Assembly: GCF_050279675.1 (NCBI RefSeq) | Contig: NZ_JBNNUK010000012.1 | Coordinates: forward strand, 65,486 to 129,485 | From: Viridibacillus sp050279675 | GTDB taxonomy: Bacteria > Bacillota > Bacilli > Bacillales_A > Planococcaceae | Length of the DNA: 64,000 nt | Reading direction: 5' to 3' | Shown: positions 53,580 to 62,915 of the stretch, piece by piece | Position numbering within the stretch: position 1 is the stretch's first letter | Layout: each line of letters starts with the position of its first letter | Program-made: the position numbers and the translations under genes | Notes under the pieces: generated by a model | Databases searched by the model: none | Seen by the model: only the letters and a program-made list of their open reading frames with translations | What the model was told of the DNA's origin: nothing

Positions 53580-54890
53580 TTATCCTCGGGCACGTGTAAT
53601 CAAACGAATTGGCGTGCCTTCGAAATCGAATGTTTCACGAATACGATTTTCTAAGAAACGTTCATAAGAGAAGTGCATAAGTTCTGGTTCATTTACAAAG
53701 ACAACAAATGTTGGTGGCTTAATAGCAACTTGAGTAACGTAGTAAATACGTAATCTACGACCTTTATCAGTAGGAGCAGGGTTTCTTGCAACAGCATCCG
53801 CGACAACTTCATTTAAGATACTTGATTGAATACGCATAGAGTGATTTTCATTTGCTCGGTTAACAACTGGCAATAATGAATGAACACGTTTTTTCGTTTT
53901 CGCTGATACGAATACGATTGGCGCATAATCCAGGTATTGGAATTGCTCGCGAATCACTTTTGTTGTATGGTTCATCGTCTTTTCATCTTTTTCAACAGCA
54001 TCCCATTTATTTACGACGATAATGACTGCTTTACCCGCTTCATGAGCGTAACCAGCAATTTTCTTATCTTGTTCTTGGATACCTTCTTCGCCGTTTAAAA
54101 CGACTAAGACAACGTCTGAGCGTTCAATAGCTCTTAGTGCTCGAAGTACACTGTATTTTTCAGTAGTTTCGTACACTTTCCCTTTTTTACGCATACCCGC
54201 TGTATCAATGATGACGTATTCTTGTCCATCAAATTCATAAGGTGAGTCAATTGCATCACGTGTTGTACCAGCAATATCACTTACGATGACACGTTCATCA
54301 CCTAAAAACGCATTTACTAAAGAAGATTTACCAACATTCGGACGGCCGATTAAAGAGAATTTTATGACATCGTCACCATATTGCTCTTCATCATCTTCTG
54401 GGAAGTGTTTTGCCACTTCATCCAGTAAGTCCCCTAATCCAAGGCCATGTGAACCTGAGATTGGGAATGGTTCGCCAAATCCTAATGAGTAGAAATCATA
54501 CATCATTTCTCGCATATCTGGATTATCAATTTTATTAACAGCTAAAACAACAGGTTTCTTTGTTTTATATAAAATTCTCGCAACGTGTTCATCAGCTAAT
54601 GTTACGCCTTCACGACCGTTTGTCATCAGAATGATAACATCTGCTTCATCCATGGCAATCTCTGCTTGGTGACGAATTTGGTCTAAGAAAGGCTCTTCTC
54701 CAATATCAATTCCGCCAGTGTCAATAATATTAAATTCATGTGTTAACCAATCCGCAGAACTATATATACGGTCACGTGTTACTCCTGGAATATCTTCCAC
54801 GATAGATACACGTTCACCTACGATTCTGTTAAAAATAGTCGATTTCCCGACATTCGGACGGCCTACGATCGCTACGACCGGTTTCGTCAT
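53580..54890 (-). CDS. der: Ribosome-assembly GTPase Der (EngA)
   Basis: Der is a double-domain GTPase needed for 50S maturation. The 436-residue protein has two GTPase domains, GRPNVGKSTIFNR with DTGGID and NKID, and GRPNVGKSSLVNA with DTAGMRKK and NKWD. A C-terminal KH-like domain follows (about 355-430, RLRIYYVTQVAIKPPTFVVFVN). GGAAGGATG precedes ATG. Confidence 0.97.
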   Translation of the reverse strand: MTKPVVAIVGRPNVGKSTIFNRIVGERVSIVEDIPGVTRDRIYSSADWLTHEFNIIDTGGIDIGEEPFLDQIRHQAEIAMDEADVIILMTNGREGVTLADEHVARILYKTKKPVVLAVNKIDNPDMREMMYDFYSLGFGEPFPISGSHGLGLGDLLDEVAKHFPEDDEEQYGDDVIKFSLIGRPNVGKSSLVNAFLGDERVIVSDIAGTTRDAIDSPYEFDGQEYVIIDTAGMRKKGKVYETTEKYSVLRALRAIERSDVVLVVLNGEEGIQEQDKKIAGYAHEAGKAVIIVVNKWDAVEKDEKTMNHTTKVIREQFQYLDYAPIVFVSAKTKKRVHSLLPVVNRANENHSMRIQSSILNEVVADAVARNPAPTDKGRRLRIYYVTQVAIKPPTFVVFVNEPELMHFSYERFLENRIRETFDFEGTPIRLITRARG

Positions 54891-54934
54891 AATTTATTCA
54901 TCCTTCCAACTTCTAATAGTACATATTATACAAC

Positions 54935-54971
54935 AAAAAAGGCGATGGTACCTTATAAGTTCCCCATCACC
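54935..54971 (-). terminator. Second hairpin between rpsA and der
   Basis: GGTGATGG/CCATCGCC (eight pairs, one G-U) is followed by TTTTTTG and a TATAAT (54921-54926) on the minus strand, so a der promoter may begin where this terminator ends. Confidence 0.7.
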
Positions 54972-55027
54972 AACAATTCAAGTCATCATATATGTATATA
55001 TTACAATGATACACAGGGCATTACAAG

Positions 55028-55062
55028 AAAAAAACAGGCGGATGTGAGAAGAACCCGCCTGT
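55028..55062 (-). terminator. Terminator of rpsA
   Basis: A perfect eight-base ACAGGCGG/CCGCCTGT stem with a 13-base loop is followed by TTTTTTC on the minus strand. Confidence 0.88.
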
Positions 55063-55094
55063 CCCATATAGTTATTTGTTACATTTAACGTTTT

Positions 55095-56237
55095 TTATTC
55101 AGAGAAATTTTTTAATTTGTCACCAATAACATCTGCAAAAGAGAATCCTGATGTTTCTTCAGGTAGATCGTAGTCAGTAAAATCTTCCTCTTCAACATTT
55201 TCAAGCAACGCTTTTATACTCAACGATAAGCGGCTCTCGTTTTTATTGACATCGAGTACTTTTACTTCAACTTCTTGACCTTCTTTTAGTACTTCATGTG
55301 GTGTTGTAATGTGTTTATGTGCAATTTGAGATATATGCACTAAGCCTTCAACACCCGGGAACACTTCAACAAAAGCTCCAAAGTTTACTAATCGTTTAAC
55401 AGTACCTGTTAGTACAGCGCCTTTTGGTGCTTTCTCTTCTACTTCTGCCCATGGCCCAGGCAATGTTTCTTTAATAGAAAGTGAAATACGTTCATTGTCT
55501 TTGTCTACAGACAATACTTTAACAGTTACCTTTTGACCTTCCGAAAGAACGTCTGACACATTTTCCACATGCCCATGAGACACCTGTGAAATATGGACTA
55601 AACCATCTACACCACCAAGATCGATGAATGCACCAAATGAAGCCAATCGTTGAACAGTTCCTTCAAATACGTCACCTTCATGGATACCGCCTAATAATTG
55701 CTCTTTTTTAGAAGCTTTTTCACCTTCTACGATTGCTCGATGAGATAAGATTAATCGGTTTTTGTGTTGATCCATCTCAACAATTTTAAAGGCCATAGTT
55801 CTACCTTTGTAATCTTCAAATGATTCAACAAAATGATCTTCTACAAGAGATGCTGGTACGAAGCCACGTACACCTAAATCTACCACTAGGCCGCCCTTCA
55901 CGACATCTTTTACTTCCGATTCGATTACTTCACCATTTTCAAACTTGGTTGTTAACACTTTCCACGCATGAATAGCATCTACTCTACGTTTTGAAAGAAC
56001 ATAATTCTCTTCTTCTACTTTTGTAATGATTAATTCAAATTCGTCGCCGACTGAGACTGCGTCGGAAGCTTTATCAACATGCAAGCTTGATAGCTCACTG
56101 ATTGGTACGACACCATCGAATGGTGCACCTTCAATTGATACGGTTACTGCCTTTTCTTCAACTTGAGCAACGATACCTTTGACGATATCTCCCTCACGGA
56201 ATTCTTGACCTTGATTCAAGTTCTTTTCTTCAGACAT
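55095..56237 (-). CDS. rpsA: Ribosomal protein S1 homologue (YpfD), four S1 domains
   Basis: The 380-residue RNA-binding protein carries four S1 motifs, starting at about residues 16 (GDIVKGIVAQVEEKAVTV), 103 (EVIESEVKDVVKGGLVV), 187 (GDVFEGTVQRLASFGAFIDL) and 272 (GAVLTGTVKRLVNFGAFVEV). Firmicute S1 homologues are shorter than the six-domain E. coli S1 and not tightly ribosome-bound. The start at 56237 follows AGGAGGATTACAT. Confidence 0.96.
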   Translation of the reverse strand: MSEEKNLNQGQEFREGDIVKGIVAQVEEKAVTVSIEGAPFDGVVPISELSSLHVDKASDAVSVGDEFELIITKVEEENYVLSKRRVDAIHAWKVLTTKFENGEVIESEVKDVVKGGLVVDLGVRGFVPASLVEDHFVESFEDYKGRTMAFKIVEMDQHKNRLILSHRAIVEGEKASKKEQLLGGIHEGDVFEGTVQRLASFGAFIDLGGVDGLVHISQVSHGHVENVSDVLSEGQKVTVKVLSVDKDNERISLSIKETLPGPWAEVEEKAPKGAVLTGTVKRLVNFGAFVEVFPGVEGLVHISQIAHKHITTPHEVLKEGQEVEVKVLDVNKNESRLSLSIKALLENVEEEDFTDYDLPEETSGFSFADVIGDKLKNFSE

Positions 56238-56325
56238 ATGTAATCCTCCTTCACAACGTTCCATCTCTATTTTATTCCAATTCTCTTACAAAAACAAAAA
56301 TTAACTCTTTTTTATTGGAATTTTT

Positions 56326-56916
56326 TTAATTTTTATTATAATGTTCATCAAGTAACTCTTGAATACTCGCCATAATGACCTCTGTTACTTCTTCAGCTTT
56401 TGCTCGACGTTCTCTATAAGGTGCGATATCAATCGGTTTACCATAGACCACTTTTAAGCGTCTGAATGGTTTGTACGGCCCAATAATGGCACATGGCATT
56501 ACATTTGCTTCGCCTTTTAACGCGAAAAATCCTGCACCAGAAAAACCTTTACCAAGAGTGCCTGTTTTGTTTCTTGTACCCTCAGGGAAAATACCAACCA
56601 CTTGACCTTGTTTCAATAAATCAAGGGCAGTGCGCAACGCTTGGCGGTCGCTTAACCCACGTTTAACTGGAAATGCATGAACACTTGGTAAAATACTTTT
56701 CAATATAGGCAATTTAAAAAGCTCTTCCTTTGCCATAAAATTCACTGGTCTAGGGGAAGTAATTCCTACAACAGGTGGATCAAGTGCATCTATATGATTG
56801 GAGCAAAGTAAAATACCTCCCTCTTTTGGGAAGTTCTCAAGGCCAATCACTTCCATACGGTAAATCGGTTTTAAAGCGGTAAAGACAACAGATTTAGCAA
56901 ATTGGTAAAAGTCCAT
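56326..56916 (-). CDS. plsC: 1-acyl-sn-glycerol-3-phosphate acyltransferase
   Basis: PlsC acylates lysophosphatidic acid at the membrane. The 196-residue protein has the acyltransferase motifs CSNHIDALDP (HX4D), GIFPEGTRNKTG and VMPCAIIGPY. The ATG at 56914-56916 follows AAAGGATGG inside the cmk end. Order cmk-plsC-rpsA is the usual Bacillales cluster. Confidence 0.95.
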   Translation of the reverse strand: MDFYQFAKSVVFTALKPIYRMEVIGLENFPKEGGILLCSNHIDALDPPVVGITSPRPVNFMAKEELFKLPILKSILPSVHAFPVKRGLSDRQALRTALDLLKQGQVVGIFPEGTRNKTGTLGKGFSGAGFFALKGEANVMPCAIIGPYKPFRRLKVVYGKPIDIAPYRERRAKAEEVTEVIMASIQELLDEHYNKN

Positions 56917-56917
56917 C

Positions 56918-57592
56918 TTATGCCATCCTTTCACGCACTAATTTTAAAATAGCATCTGCTGCTTGTTGAATAGACAGCTCAGTTGTATCTAAGAAAATGG
57001 CATCTTCTGCTTGCACAAGTGGAGAAGCTTCTCTTTCACTATCTAATTTATCACGTAGTGCAATCTCTTCTTGTAATTGCTCAATAGTAGAAACAATACC
57101 GCGTTGTTTATTATCTTCAAAACGACGACGTGCACGTTCTTCAACAGTTGCAGACATGTATAACTTTAATTCGGCATCTGTTAAAACAGCTGTTCCGATA
57201 TCACGACCGTCCATAACAACTCCGCCTAATTTCGCCATTTCTTGTTGGCGTTGAACCATAATTTCACGCATAGCCGCATGTGCCGCTACTTTAGAAACAT
57301 TACTCGTCACCTCATTTGAGCGAATTTCTTGAGAAACATCTTGACCATCTAAAAATACAAGTTGTCCATTTTCTGAAGGTTTTAACGTAATATCAGTCTT
57401 CCCTAATAAGTTTGTTACACTTTCCGCATCTTCTAAATTTATATTTTCTTTCAATGCTTTTAATGTAAGAGCTCGATACATAGCACCTGTGTCAATGTAT
57501 GTATATCCGAGAGCTTCTGCTGCAATTTTAGCAATTGTACTTTTACCTGCTCCAGCAGGGCCGTCAATTGCGATTTGAATATTCTTTTTCAC
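56918..57592 (-). CDS. cmk: Cytidylate kinase
   Basis: Cmk phosphorylates CMP and dCMP. The 224-residue P-loop kinase shows IAIDGPAGAGKSTIAKI, YTYIDTGAMYRALTLKAL, GGVVMDGRDIGTAVLTDAELKLYMSA and RRRFEDNKQRG. The initiator is GTG at 57590-57592, eight bases behind AAGGGG; the longer frame to 57649 includes that site. Confidence 0.96.
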   Translation of the reverse strand: MKKNIQIAIDGPAGAGKSTIAKIAAEALGYTYIDTGAMYRALTLKALKENINLEDAESVTNLLGKTDITLKPSENGQLVFLDGQDVSQEIRSNEVTSNVSKVAAHAAMREIMVQRQQEMAKLGGVVMDGRDIGTAVLTDAELKLYMSATVEERARRRFEDNKQRGIVSTIEQLQEEIALRDKLDSEREASPLVQAEDAIFLDTTELSIQQAADAILKLVRERMA

Positions 57593-57649
57593 GGTTTCAA
57601 CCCCTTCTTTCCGTAATATTGTATCACAACCGAAATGCTGAGGCGACAC

Positions 57650-57814
57650 GTTTAACTACGAATCATGTAATGCTTAAAAACCAAAATCTTGCTATAATTT
57701 TCGGCACTTAAAATAATCACTATCATATCGCTATAGCTACTGTTTAAAAATATTAGCAAAAATAGTGGAGTGGCTGTACTTAAAGTCCACTACTTCACAT
57801 ATTCACCATAAAAA
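57650..57814. other. Gap between ypfA and cmk
   Basis: No reading frame is supported. A TAGTGGA/TCCACTA seven-base inverted repeat lies at about 57761-57793 without a T run. Confidence 0.4.
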
Positions 57815-57846
57815 TAAAAAGTCCTCTAAAATTCAGAGGACTCTTT
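57815..57846 (-). terminator. Terminator of ypfA
   Basis: AGTCCTCT/AGAGGACT stem with a seven-base loop, followed by TTTTATTT on the minus strand. Confidence 0.9.
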
Positions 57847-57851
57847 GATAA

Positions 57852-58502
57852 TTAAAAAGCTGTTTCTTTTTTTCGCATTAATAGCTGTCGTTCAAAACAG
57901 AAGCGCACTATATGTTGACGATCCAACTCATCTGTATCAGTAAAGTGTAACGGTGCAATAACACTGTCTTCTCTTTCAATAATTCGAATAACCGATGCCC
58001 TCGTTTGAATATATTTAACATCCTTATTAGAGAAAGGTAAAACAATCGTCATATCAAATTCATCATTTTCTTTAAATGCAACTTTTTGATTTAAAATGAT
58101 TGCTAAACCACCAGCGCTAATGTCTTCTGTGACAAATTGATAATATTCATCCTTGAAGCGTATAGCGACATCCACAGGTGTTAAGACACGAACGAACTCT
58201 CTTCGTTGTATTTTAAATATTTCTTCGTCGGTTGGAAAGGACAACATAATCATCGGAATATTCGCTTTTACCCTTCCAAGTACTTCTGTTTTGAAAGCAT
58301 GGGCTATTTTCTCTTCATCAATAAAAGATGCACGGAATTGACTGCCCCTAGCTAAAAAGGAAGTTCTATTAGTAGTTGTACTTACTGGATAGTCAATATA
58401 AATATTACCATCTTTCTGTTCCACAACTTTACATTTAAAATGTTCTATAGATTCTGAATTGATGGGTTCTAACGTGATTATTGTACCAATTTTAAGTTCC
58501 AT
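57852..58502 (-). CDS. ypfA: PilZ-domain cyclic-di-GMP receptor (YpfA/DgrA, YcgR-like)
   Basis: The 216-residue protein has an N-terminal YcgR-N beta domain (about 1-95) and a PilZ domain with RREFVRV (RxxxR) and DISAGGLA (DxSxxG), the c-di-GMP-binding signature. B. subtilis YpfA (DgrA) inhibits motility by acting on the flagellar stator when bound to c-di-GMP. A GGDEF-EAL protein is encoded at 2.5-4.2 kb in this window. AAAGGGAG precedes ATG. Confidence 0.93.
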   Translation of the reverse strand: MELKIGTIITLEPINSESIEHFKCKVVEQKDGNIYIDYPVSTTTNRTSFLARGSQFRASFIDEEKIAHAFKTEVLGRVKANIPMIMLSFPTDEEIFKIQRREFVRVLTPVDVAIRFKDEYYQFVTEDISAGGLAIILNQKVAFKENDEFDMTIVLPFSNKDVKYIQTRASVIRIIEREDSVIAPLHFTDTDELDRQHIVRFCFERQLLMRKKETAF

Positions 58503-58598
58503 CTCAATCTCCCTTTATGCCACTTTAGTAGTGGTTTAATTATGACATGGATTGTTAAATTATGCTAGAGACAATACAATATACCCCTTGCAATTGGT

Positions 58599-59885
58599 CT
58601 ATAATTTTTCATTCTTGATGATTTCGCCCGTTTCTGTATCTACCAATACTCTAAATGTAAGCGGAACATTCTTATTGTAATAAACAACTGTCAACTCGTA
58701 GCACAAACGTTCTTCCATTCTATCATTTTCACTATAAGATAAAGCTTCTTCTACAATTTCAACATTTTTATCGAAAAACGTTGTCCAATCAATTTTTTTC
58801 ATTGGTTGATCTTTTAATGTTTCTTTTTGAATATATTCCATACCATTAATCCCAATGATTTCACCATTGTCTTTTGCAATTTTCACTTGTACGCCATCGG
58901 CATATACTTTCGCTTTATTAGATGGGTTAATACGTACATAATTTAAATGCCATGCCATTGTATTTTCTCTAGATGCTTCAATTTTGAGATCATCGAAGCC
59001 TAGTTCTTTCATCTGTTTATTGGCCTTGTTAATAAGTTCTTCTTGGCTTAATGTACTTTTATCTACTGGTCGTTCCACTAAAAACGATAGTAAGTGTCCG
59101 CCTTTTTTCGTAATATCTGCATAACCTAATCTAATTCCTTCATGGAAAGTAATATGATAGAACGGATATGGAGCTGTTTTTTTACTTTGTTCAATACGAA
59201 TTGTTGCTTTTTCATATTGCGGGAACATTTCTTTAAAACGTGCTAAAGCTTCTTTTTCTGAAATAACTTTATCATTTAATGCTATTAAATCTTTTTTCTT
59301 TTGATTATCCGTTTCACTTGTTGTTAACGGAAAATCACTTTCTGCATATGATTTTACCGTTGCAGATAAGTTCGTAAAATTATTTTTTACATCCATATTT
59401 GTTAGTTGATCTAGCCATTTATTATAATGCTTATCTTCTTGTAATAAATGCGCTGTAGCAACGTCCCACTCACTTGAAAAGGAACTTAAATTTGAAGCTA
59501 CATTGGAAATACTTTTATTCCAATCTGCTTTCGAGTCTTCAGAAGTCATTGTTAATTTCGCTTGATTACCTAAACGCCCTAAATAATTCATCCATTGCGT
59601 TGTAAAGTCACGATCTAGTGGTAAACCTCCAATTGTTTGACGAATGTCTGAAGATAAACGCCAAACATCTTGTAATGAGTCATTTAATGCAGTAGGGTCA
59701 CTAAAAAGCAGGGATTGCTGCACAGCTTTTTGTAGCTCATTTAGTTGGCTAGAAGCATCTGACATCTGATTCGTATATTGAGCATGTAATAACTGTTTTA
59801 AATTTGTTTTTTCCTTTGCAGACGTGTAACTAAAAACCGAAAGAACTATAACAGCATAAACAAGAAAGAATGTTAACTTTTTCAA
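58599..59885 (-). CDS. ypeB: Germination protein YpeB
   Basis: YpeB is the spore-membrane partner that stabilises and holds the cortex-lytic enzyme SleB. The 428-residue protein has an N-terminal signal anchor (TFFLVYAVIVLSVFSYTSA), a helical region to about 190, and three PepSY repeats in the C-terminal half (ALARFKEMFPQYEKA, LINKANKQMKELGF, TYPE DTETGEIIKNEKL end). The initiator is TTG (59883-59885), seven bases behind AGGAGG. It follows sleB by 11 bases. Confidence 0.94.
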   Translation of the reverse strand: MKKLTFFLVYAVIVLSVFSYTSAKEKTNLKQLLHAQYTNQMSDASSQLNELQKAVQQSLLFSDPTALNDSLQDVWRLSSDIRQTIGGLPLDRDFTTQWMNYLGRLGNQAKLTMTSEDSKADWNKSISNVASNLSSFSSEWDVATAHLLQEDKHYNKWLDQLTNMDVKNNFTNLSATVKSYAESDFPLTTSETDNQKKKDLIALNDKVISEKEALARFKEMFPQYEKATIRIEQSKKTAPYPFYHITFHEGIRLGYADITKKGGHLLSFLVERPVDKSTLSQEELINKANKQMKELGFDDLKIEASRENTMAWHLNYVRINPSNKAKVYADGVQVKIAKDNGEIIGINGMEYIQKETLKDQPMKKIDWTTFFDKNVEIVEEALSYSENDRMEERLCYELTVVYYNKNVPLTFRVLVDTETGEIIKNEKL

Positions 59886-59896
59886 TCAAGCACCTC

Positions 59897-60679
59897 CTAT
59901 AAGCAAAAAATATGCTGACCTATTGTTTTGATTTGTTGTCTTGTCCAAATCCATTCACTAGTAGCTGTTTTTGGATTAAAATAATAGAGCGCATTTTCAG
60001 TAGGATCCCAACCGTTCATCGCATCAATTACTGCTTCCATTGCACGCTCATTAGGTGTTAACCAAATCTGACCATCTGCAACTGCAGTAAAAGCTCTAGG
60101 TTGGAAAATAATACCCGAAATGGTATTTGGAAATTCCGGACTATCTAATCGATTTAAAATAACAGCTGCTACAGCAACTTGACCTTCGTATGGCTCACCT
60201 CTGGCTTCACCGTAAACCGCATTTGCCATTAATTTCAAATCTTGATCAGAATATTTAGTTGGTAATTGTGTATTAGATTGTGAACCCGTTCCCTGTTGAA
60301 CTTGTTGTTCTAATGATTTACCACCATAATGTGTAAATCGATTACCCTTATTTAACTGCTCCATTACAAATTCTTTATTATAATTTGAAGCAGCAGTTAA
60401 TTTTTTCTTCGTCGTTGTACCAGCAATTCCATCCACTTTTAACCCGTACTTCTCTTGGAAGTTTCTTAGGGCCCAATACGTACCATAACCAAACTTACCA
60501 TCAATTTCCCCAGTATAAAAACCGATATATTGCAACCTTGCTTGCAATTCAATTACATCATCGCCATTAGCTCCTCTTGCAACCACTTGATTAGAAAATG
60601 CTTCTCCGCGATGCACATCGTTCATTGCGAAAATAGTGAAAGTCATAAGTATGATGAGAAGTACTTTAAAAAGTCTCAT
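59897..60679 (-). CDS. sleB: Spore cortex-lytic enzyme SleB
   Basis: SleB is a lytic transglycosylase that degrades muramic-lactam cortex during germination. The 260-residue protein has a signal peptide (about 1-28), a peptidoglycan-binding domain (DVIELQARLQYIGFYTGEIDGKFGYGTYWALRNFQEKYGL) and the SleB/CwlJ hydrolase domain (LKLMANAVYGEARGEPYEGQVAVAAVILNRLDSPEFP, catalytic Glu in YGEARGE). The sleB-ypeB operon has a sigma-G-like promoter at 60702-60731. Confidence 0.96.
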   Translation of the reverse strand: MRLFKVLLIILMTFTIFAMNDVHRGEAFSNQVVARGANGDDVIELQARLQYIGFYTGEIDGKFGYGTYWALRNFQEKYGLKVDGIAGTTTKKKLTAASNYNKEFVMEQLNKGNRFTHYGGKSLEQQVQQGTGSQSNTQLPTKYSDQDLKLMANAVYGEARGEPYEGQVAVAAVILNRLDSPEFPNTISGIIFQPRAFTAVADGQIWLTPNERAMEAVIDAMNGWDPTENALYYFNPKTATSEWIWTRQQIKTIGQHIFCL

Positions 60680-60701
60680 TGATTGTGAGCCTCCTTTTTC
60701 G

Positions 60702-60731
60702 TAGAATGTCTCAATCTACGTTTTTTATACA
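60702..60731 (-). promoter_or_regulatory. Sigma-G-type promoter of sleB-ypeB
   Basis: TGTATA (60726-60731), 17 bases, CATTCTA (60702-60708) on the minus strand matches the sigma-G pattern. sleB is forespore-expressed under sigma-G in B. subtilis. Confidence 0.75.
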
Positions 60732-60740
60732 AAACCAACT

Positions 60741-60780
60741 AAAAAAATGCCAAGAGAAGTAGAATATTTCTCTCGGCATT
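60741..60780 (-). terminator. Terminator of prsW
   Basis: A 13-pair stem (60746-60758 with 60768-60780, one wobble) overlaps the prsW stop and is followed by TTTTTTAG on the minus strand. Confidence 0.9.
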
Positions 60781-61454
60781 TATATTTTTTTTTGAGCATA
60801 TAGATGTTGAATTAAGTGATAGTGTGCTTGTTTTACTTTTCTTAGCCCGAACCACCATAAAAACAACATAAAAGGAATCATTAAATATGACCAATGATCT
60901 TGTGAAAAGAAGATTAAATTGTATGCGTTGTGAAGTAGAATAGGTGCACATAATGCAACTACGATATATTCATTTACTTGTTCTTTCTTAGAAAATTTCG
61001 ATTTCCCTAAATAGTAACCCATGACGACACCAAATAATGCATGGCTGGAAACTGGCATTAAGGCACGTAAAAATGCAGTGTTTACACCGTATGAAAGTAA
61101 GTATAAAATATTTTCTACTGTCGCAAAACCTAATGAAATGGCGACACCATATAATATCCCATCATATGGATCATCAAACTCAACATGATGGTAAATGGCA
61201 ATCATTAAAATCAACCATTTAAAAAATTCTTCAATGACTCCAGTAAAGACGACATTTTCCAAGATTGGGTTTGAAAAAATCTGCTCTTCTTGAAAAACAT
61301 ACTGTAAAAATAGAATAGGGAACGTTAAAATTGCACCATATATAAATGTATGGAACAATGTTCTCCGAGGCTCCGTAGCCATCTGATTCCGTAGGTAAAA
61401 AAAGCTAAACAGCGCGAGGCCAGGAGCAATCGCCACTGTTAATAGGATAAACAT
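60780..61454 (-). CDS. prsW: Intramembrane protease PrsW
   Basis: PrsW makes the site-1 cut in the anti-sigma factor RsiW in B. subtilis, activating the sigma-W envelope stress response. The 224-residue protein has about seven membrane spans and the conserved acidic and His motifs VIEEFFKWLILM (EExxK), LGFATVENILY and SSHALFGVVMGY. AAAGGAG precedes ATG. It is next to sleB, as in B. subtilis. Whether RsiW is the target here is not visible. Confidence 0.94.
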   Translation of the reverse strand: MFILLTVAIAPGLALFSFFYLRNQMATEPRRTLFHTFIYGAILTFPILFLQYVFQEEQIFSNPILENVVFTGVIEEFFKWLILMIAIYHHVEFDDPYDGILYGVAISLGFATVENILYLLSYGVNTAFLRALMPVSSHALFGVVMGYYLGKSKFSKKEQVNEYIVVALCAPILLHNAYNLIFFSQDHWSYLMIPFMLFLWWFGLRKVKQAHYHLIQHLYAQKKI

Positions 61455-61533
61455 GTAGTTGCTCCTTTCAATCTATGTCTGTTTATTATACCATTCATAT
61501 CATCTAGCAAAAGTAATCCAAGGAGGATTTGTC

Positions 61534-62502
61534 ATGAAAAAAACAATTTTATTAATACATACTGGTGGAACGATATCAATGCATGTAAATGAGGAGTCAG
61601 GTGCTGTTGTTCCAAAAGAAACTAATCCTTTAATCGTAGAAAGTAAAAAACTAAGACAGTATGCTGATATTATAGAATTAGATGCTTTTAATTTACCTTC
61701 TCCACATATGACACCTATTGAAATGCTCAAATTGAAAAATTTTATTTTAGAAGCAGTCAGTAAGCAAGTAATTGATGGTGTTGTCATCACTCACGGTACT
61801 GATACTCTAGAGGAAACAGCTTATTTTCTTGATTTAACAATGAATTTGGAAATTCCTATTGTCTTAACAGGAGCTATGCGCTCTTCCAATGAATTAGGGG
61901 CAGACGGAGTTTATAATTTAGTAGAAGCTATGAGAGTTGCTATTTCCGAAAATGCAAAAAACAAGGGTGTACTAGTTGTAATGAATGACGAAATTCATGC
62001 AGCTGCTAACGTTACAAAAACCTCAACTTCGAATGTCGGCACTTTCCAAAGTCCACAGTATGGACCACTTGGACTTATTACTAAAACAATGATTCATTTT
62101 CACCACGCTCCTTTGCAAAAACAATATGTAGAAGTGTCTACAATTGAAAAAAAGGTCGCTTTATTCAAAGTATATGCAGGCATGGAAGCTGACCTTTTAT
62201 TGTCGGCAATAGATAGTGGTTACGATGGTGTTGTTTTAGAAGGTTTAGGCCAAGGTAACGTCCCACCAGCTGTCGTAGCCGGCATTCAAGCACTGCTCGA
62301 TCATCAAATCCCAGTCGTTTTAGTTTCACGCTGTTTTAACGGCATTGCACAAGGCGTTTACGGTTATGAAGGTGGCGGCAAAATGCTGGAGGATATGGGT
62401 GTCATTTATGCTCCAGGGATTAGTGGCCAAAAAGCTCGACTTAAACTTTTAATCGGCTTAAATCAAGTGCATTCCCCTATAAAAGTTGCACATTTCTTTT
62501 AA
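61534..62502 (+). CDS. ansA: Type I L-asparaginase
   Basis: AnsA hydrolyses asparagine to aspartate and ammonia in the cytosol. The 322-residue protein has both catalytic threonine motifs, HTGGTISMHV and VVITHGTDTLEETAYFLD, and TGAMRSSNELGADG. No signal peptide is present, so it is the cytosolic form. The ATG at 61534 follows AAGGAGG; the frame from 61459 begins before it. The gene diverges from prsW. Confidence 0.95.
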   Translation: MKKTILLIHTGGTISMHVNEESGAVVPKETNPLIVESKKLRQYADIIELDAFNLPSPHMTPIEMLKLKNFILEAVSKQVIDGVVITHGTDTLEETAYFLDLTMNLEIPIVLTGAMRSSNELGADGVYNLVEAMRVAISENAKNKGVLVVMNDEIHAAANVTKTSTSNVGTFQSPQYGPLGLITKTMIHFHHAPLQKQYVEVSTIEKKVALFKVYAGMEADLLLSAIDSGYDGVVLEGLGQGNVPPAVVAGIQALLDHQIPVVLVSRCFNGIAQGVYGYEGGGKMLEDMGVIYAPGISGQKARLKLLIGLNQVHSPIKVAHFF

Positions 62503-62744
62503 TAATTTTTCTACTTTTATCATTATCAATAAAATAAAAGAGGGCTGTCTAACAAATCTGATTTCGACTCATTGACGACCCTTTATGAAAATCAAGGATG
62601 TTGATTGAACAGCATTCTTGATTTTTTTATTTAGTTTTTTTGGATGAATTATCCGTATTGGAAAGTACATTTAAAGTTTTTAAAAAGCTCTCTCAATATC
62701 ATTAGTACCTATTTGGATGCTTTAACTTCCAATTCCATTTAATT
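62503..62744. other. Intergenic region with hairpin and possible IS-end remnant
   Basis: After ansA, GAGGGCTGTCTAACAAATC (from about 62540) resembles the GGGCTGTCT-type terminal repeat of IS1182-like elements. No transposase or second end was found. The stretch from 62628 to 62744 shows nothing else. Confidence 0.3.
62589..62627 (+). terminator. Hairpin with T run downstream of ansA
   Basis: AAATCAAG (62589-62596) pairs CTTGATTT (62617-62624), with inner ATG/CAT pairing, followed by TTTTAT. It can serve as the ansA terminator. Confidence 0.55.
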
Positions 62745-62915
62745 TAGTTCATTTATAATCTGTTGAATTGTTTTCATGCTCTCTATATCTTTTTGTCTAA
62801 GTTTTCTTCTTGTTCCTAATTCATGAACTTTCTTTTCTTCAAGTAATTGGTGTGGACTTAATACACAAACTGAAACTCCCTGTAAATTATAAAATTTCGT
62901 AGATAAAGCATCAGA
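62745..62915 (-). pseudogene. C-terminal fragment of an unidentified protein joined to broken xerS-like gene
   Basis: In one frame the minus strand reads SDALSTKFYNLQGVSVCVL, then a helical charged tail with LLEEKKVHELGTRRKLRQ and KTIQQIINELN before TAA. It has no start or ribosome site and follows directly on the truncated recombinase, with which it shares no family. The text looks like the end of a soluble enzyme (a nucleotidyltransferase-like tail is a weak guess). It marks a recombination or deletion junction near 62914. Confidence 0.45.
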
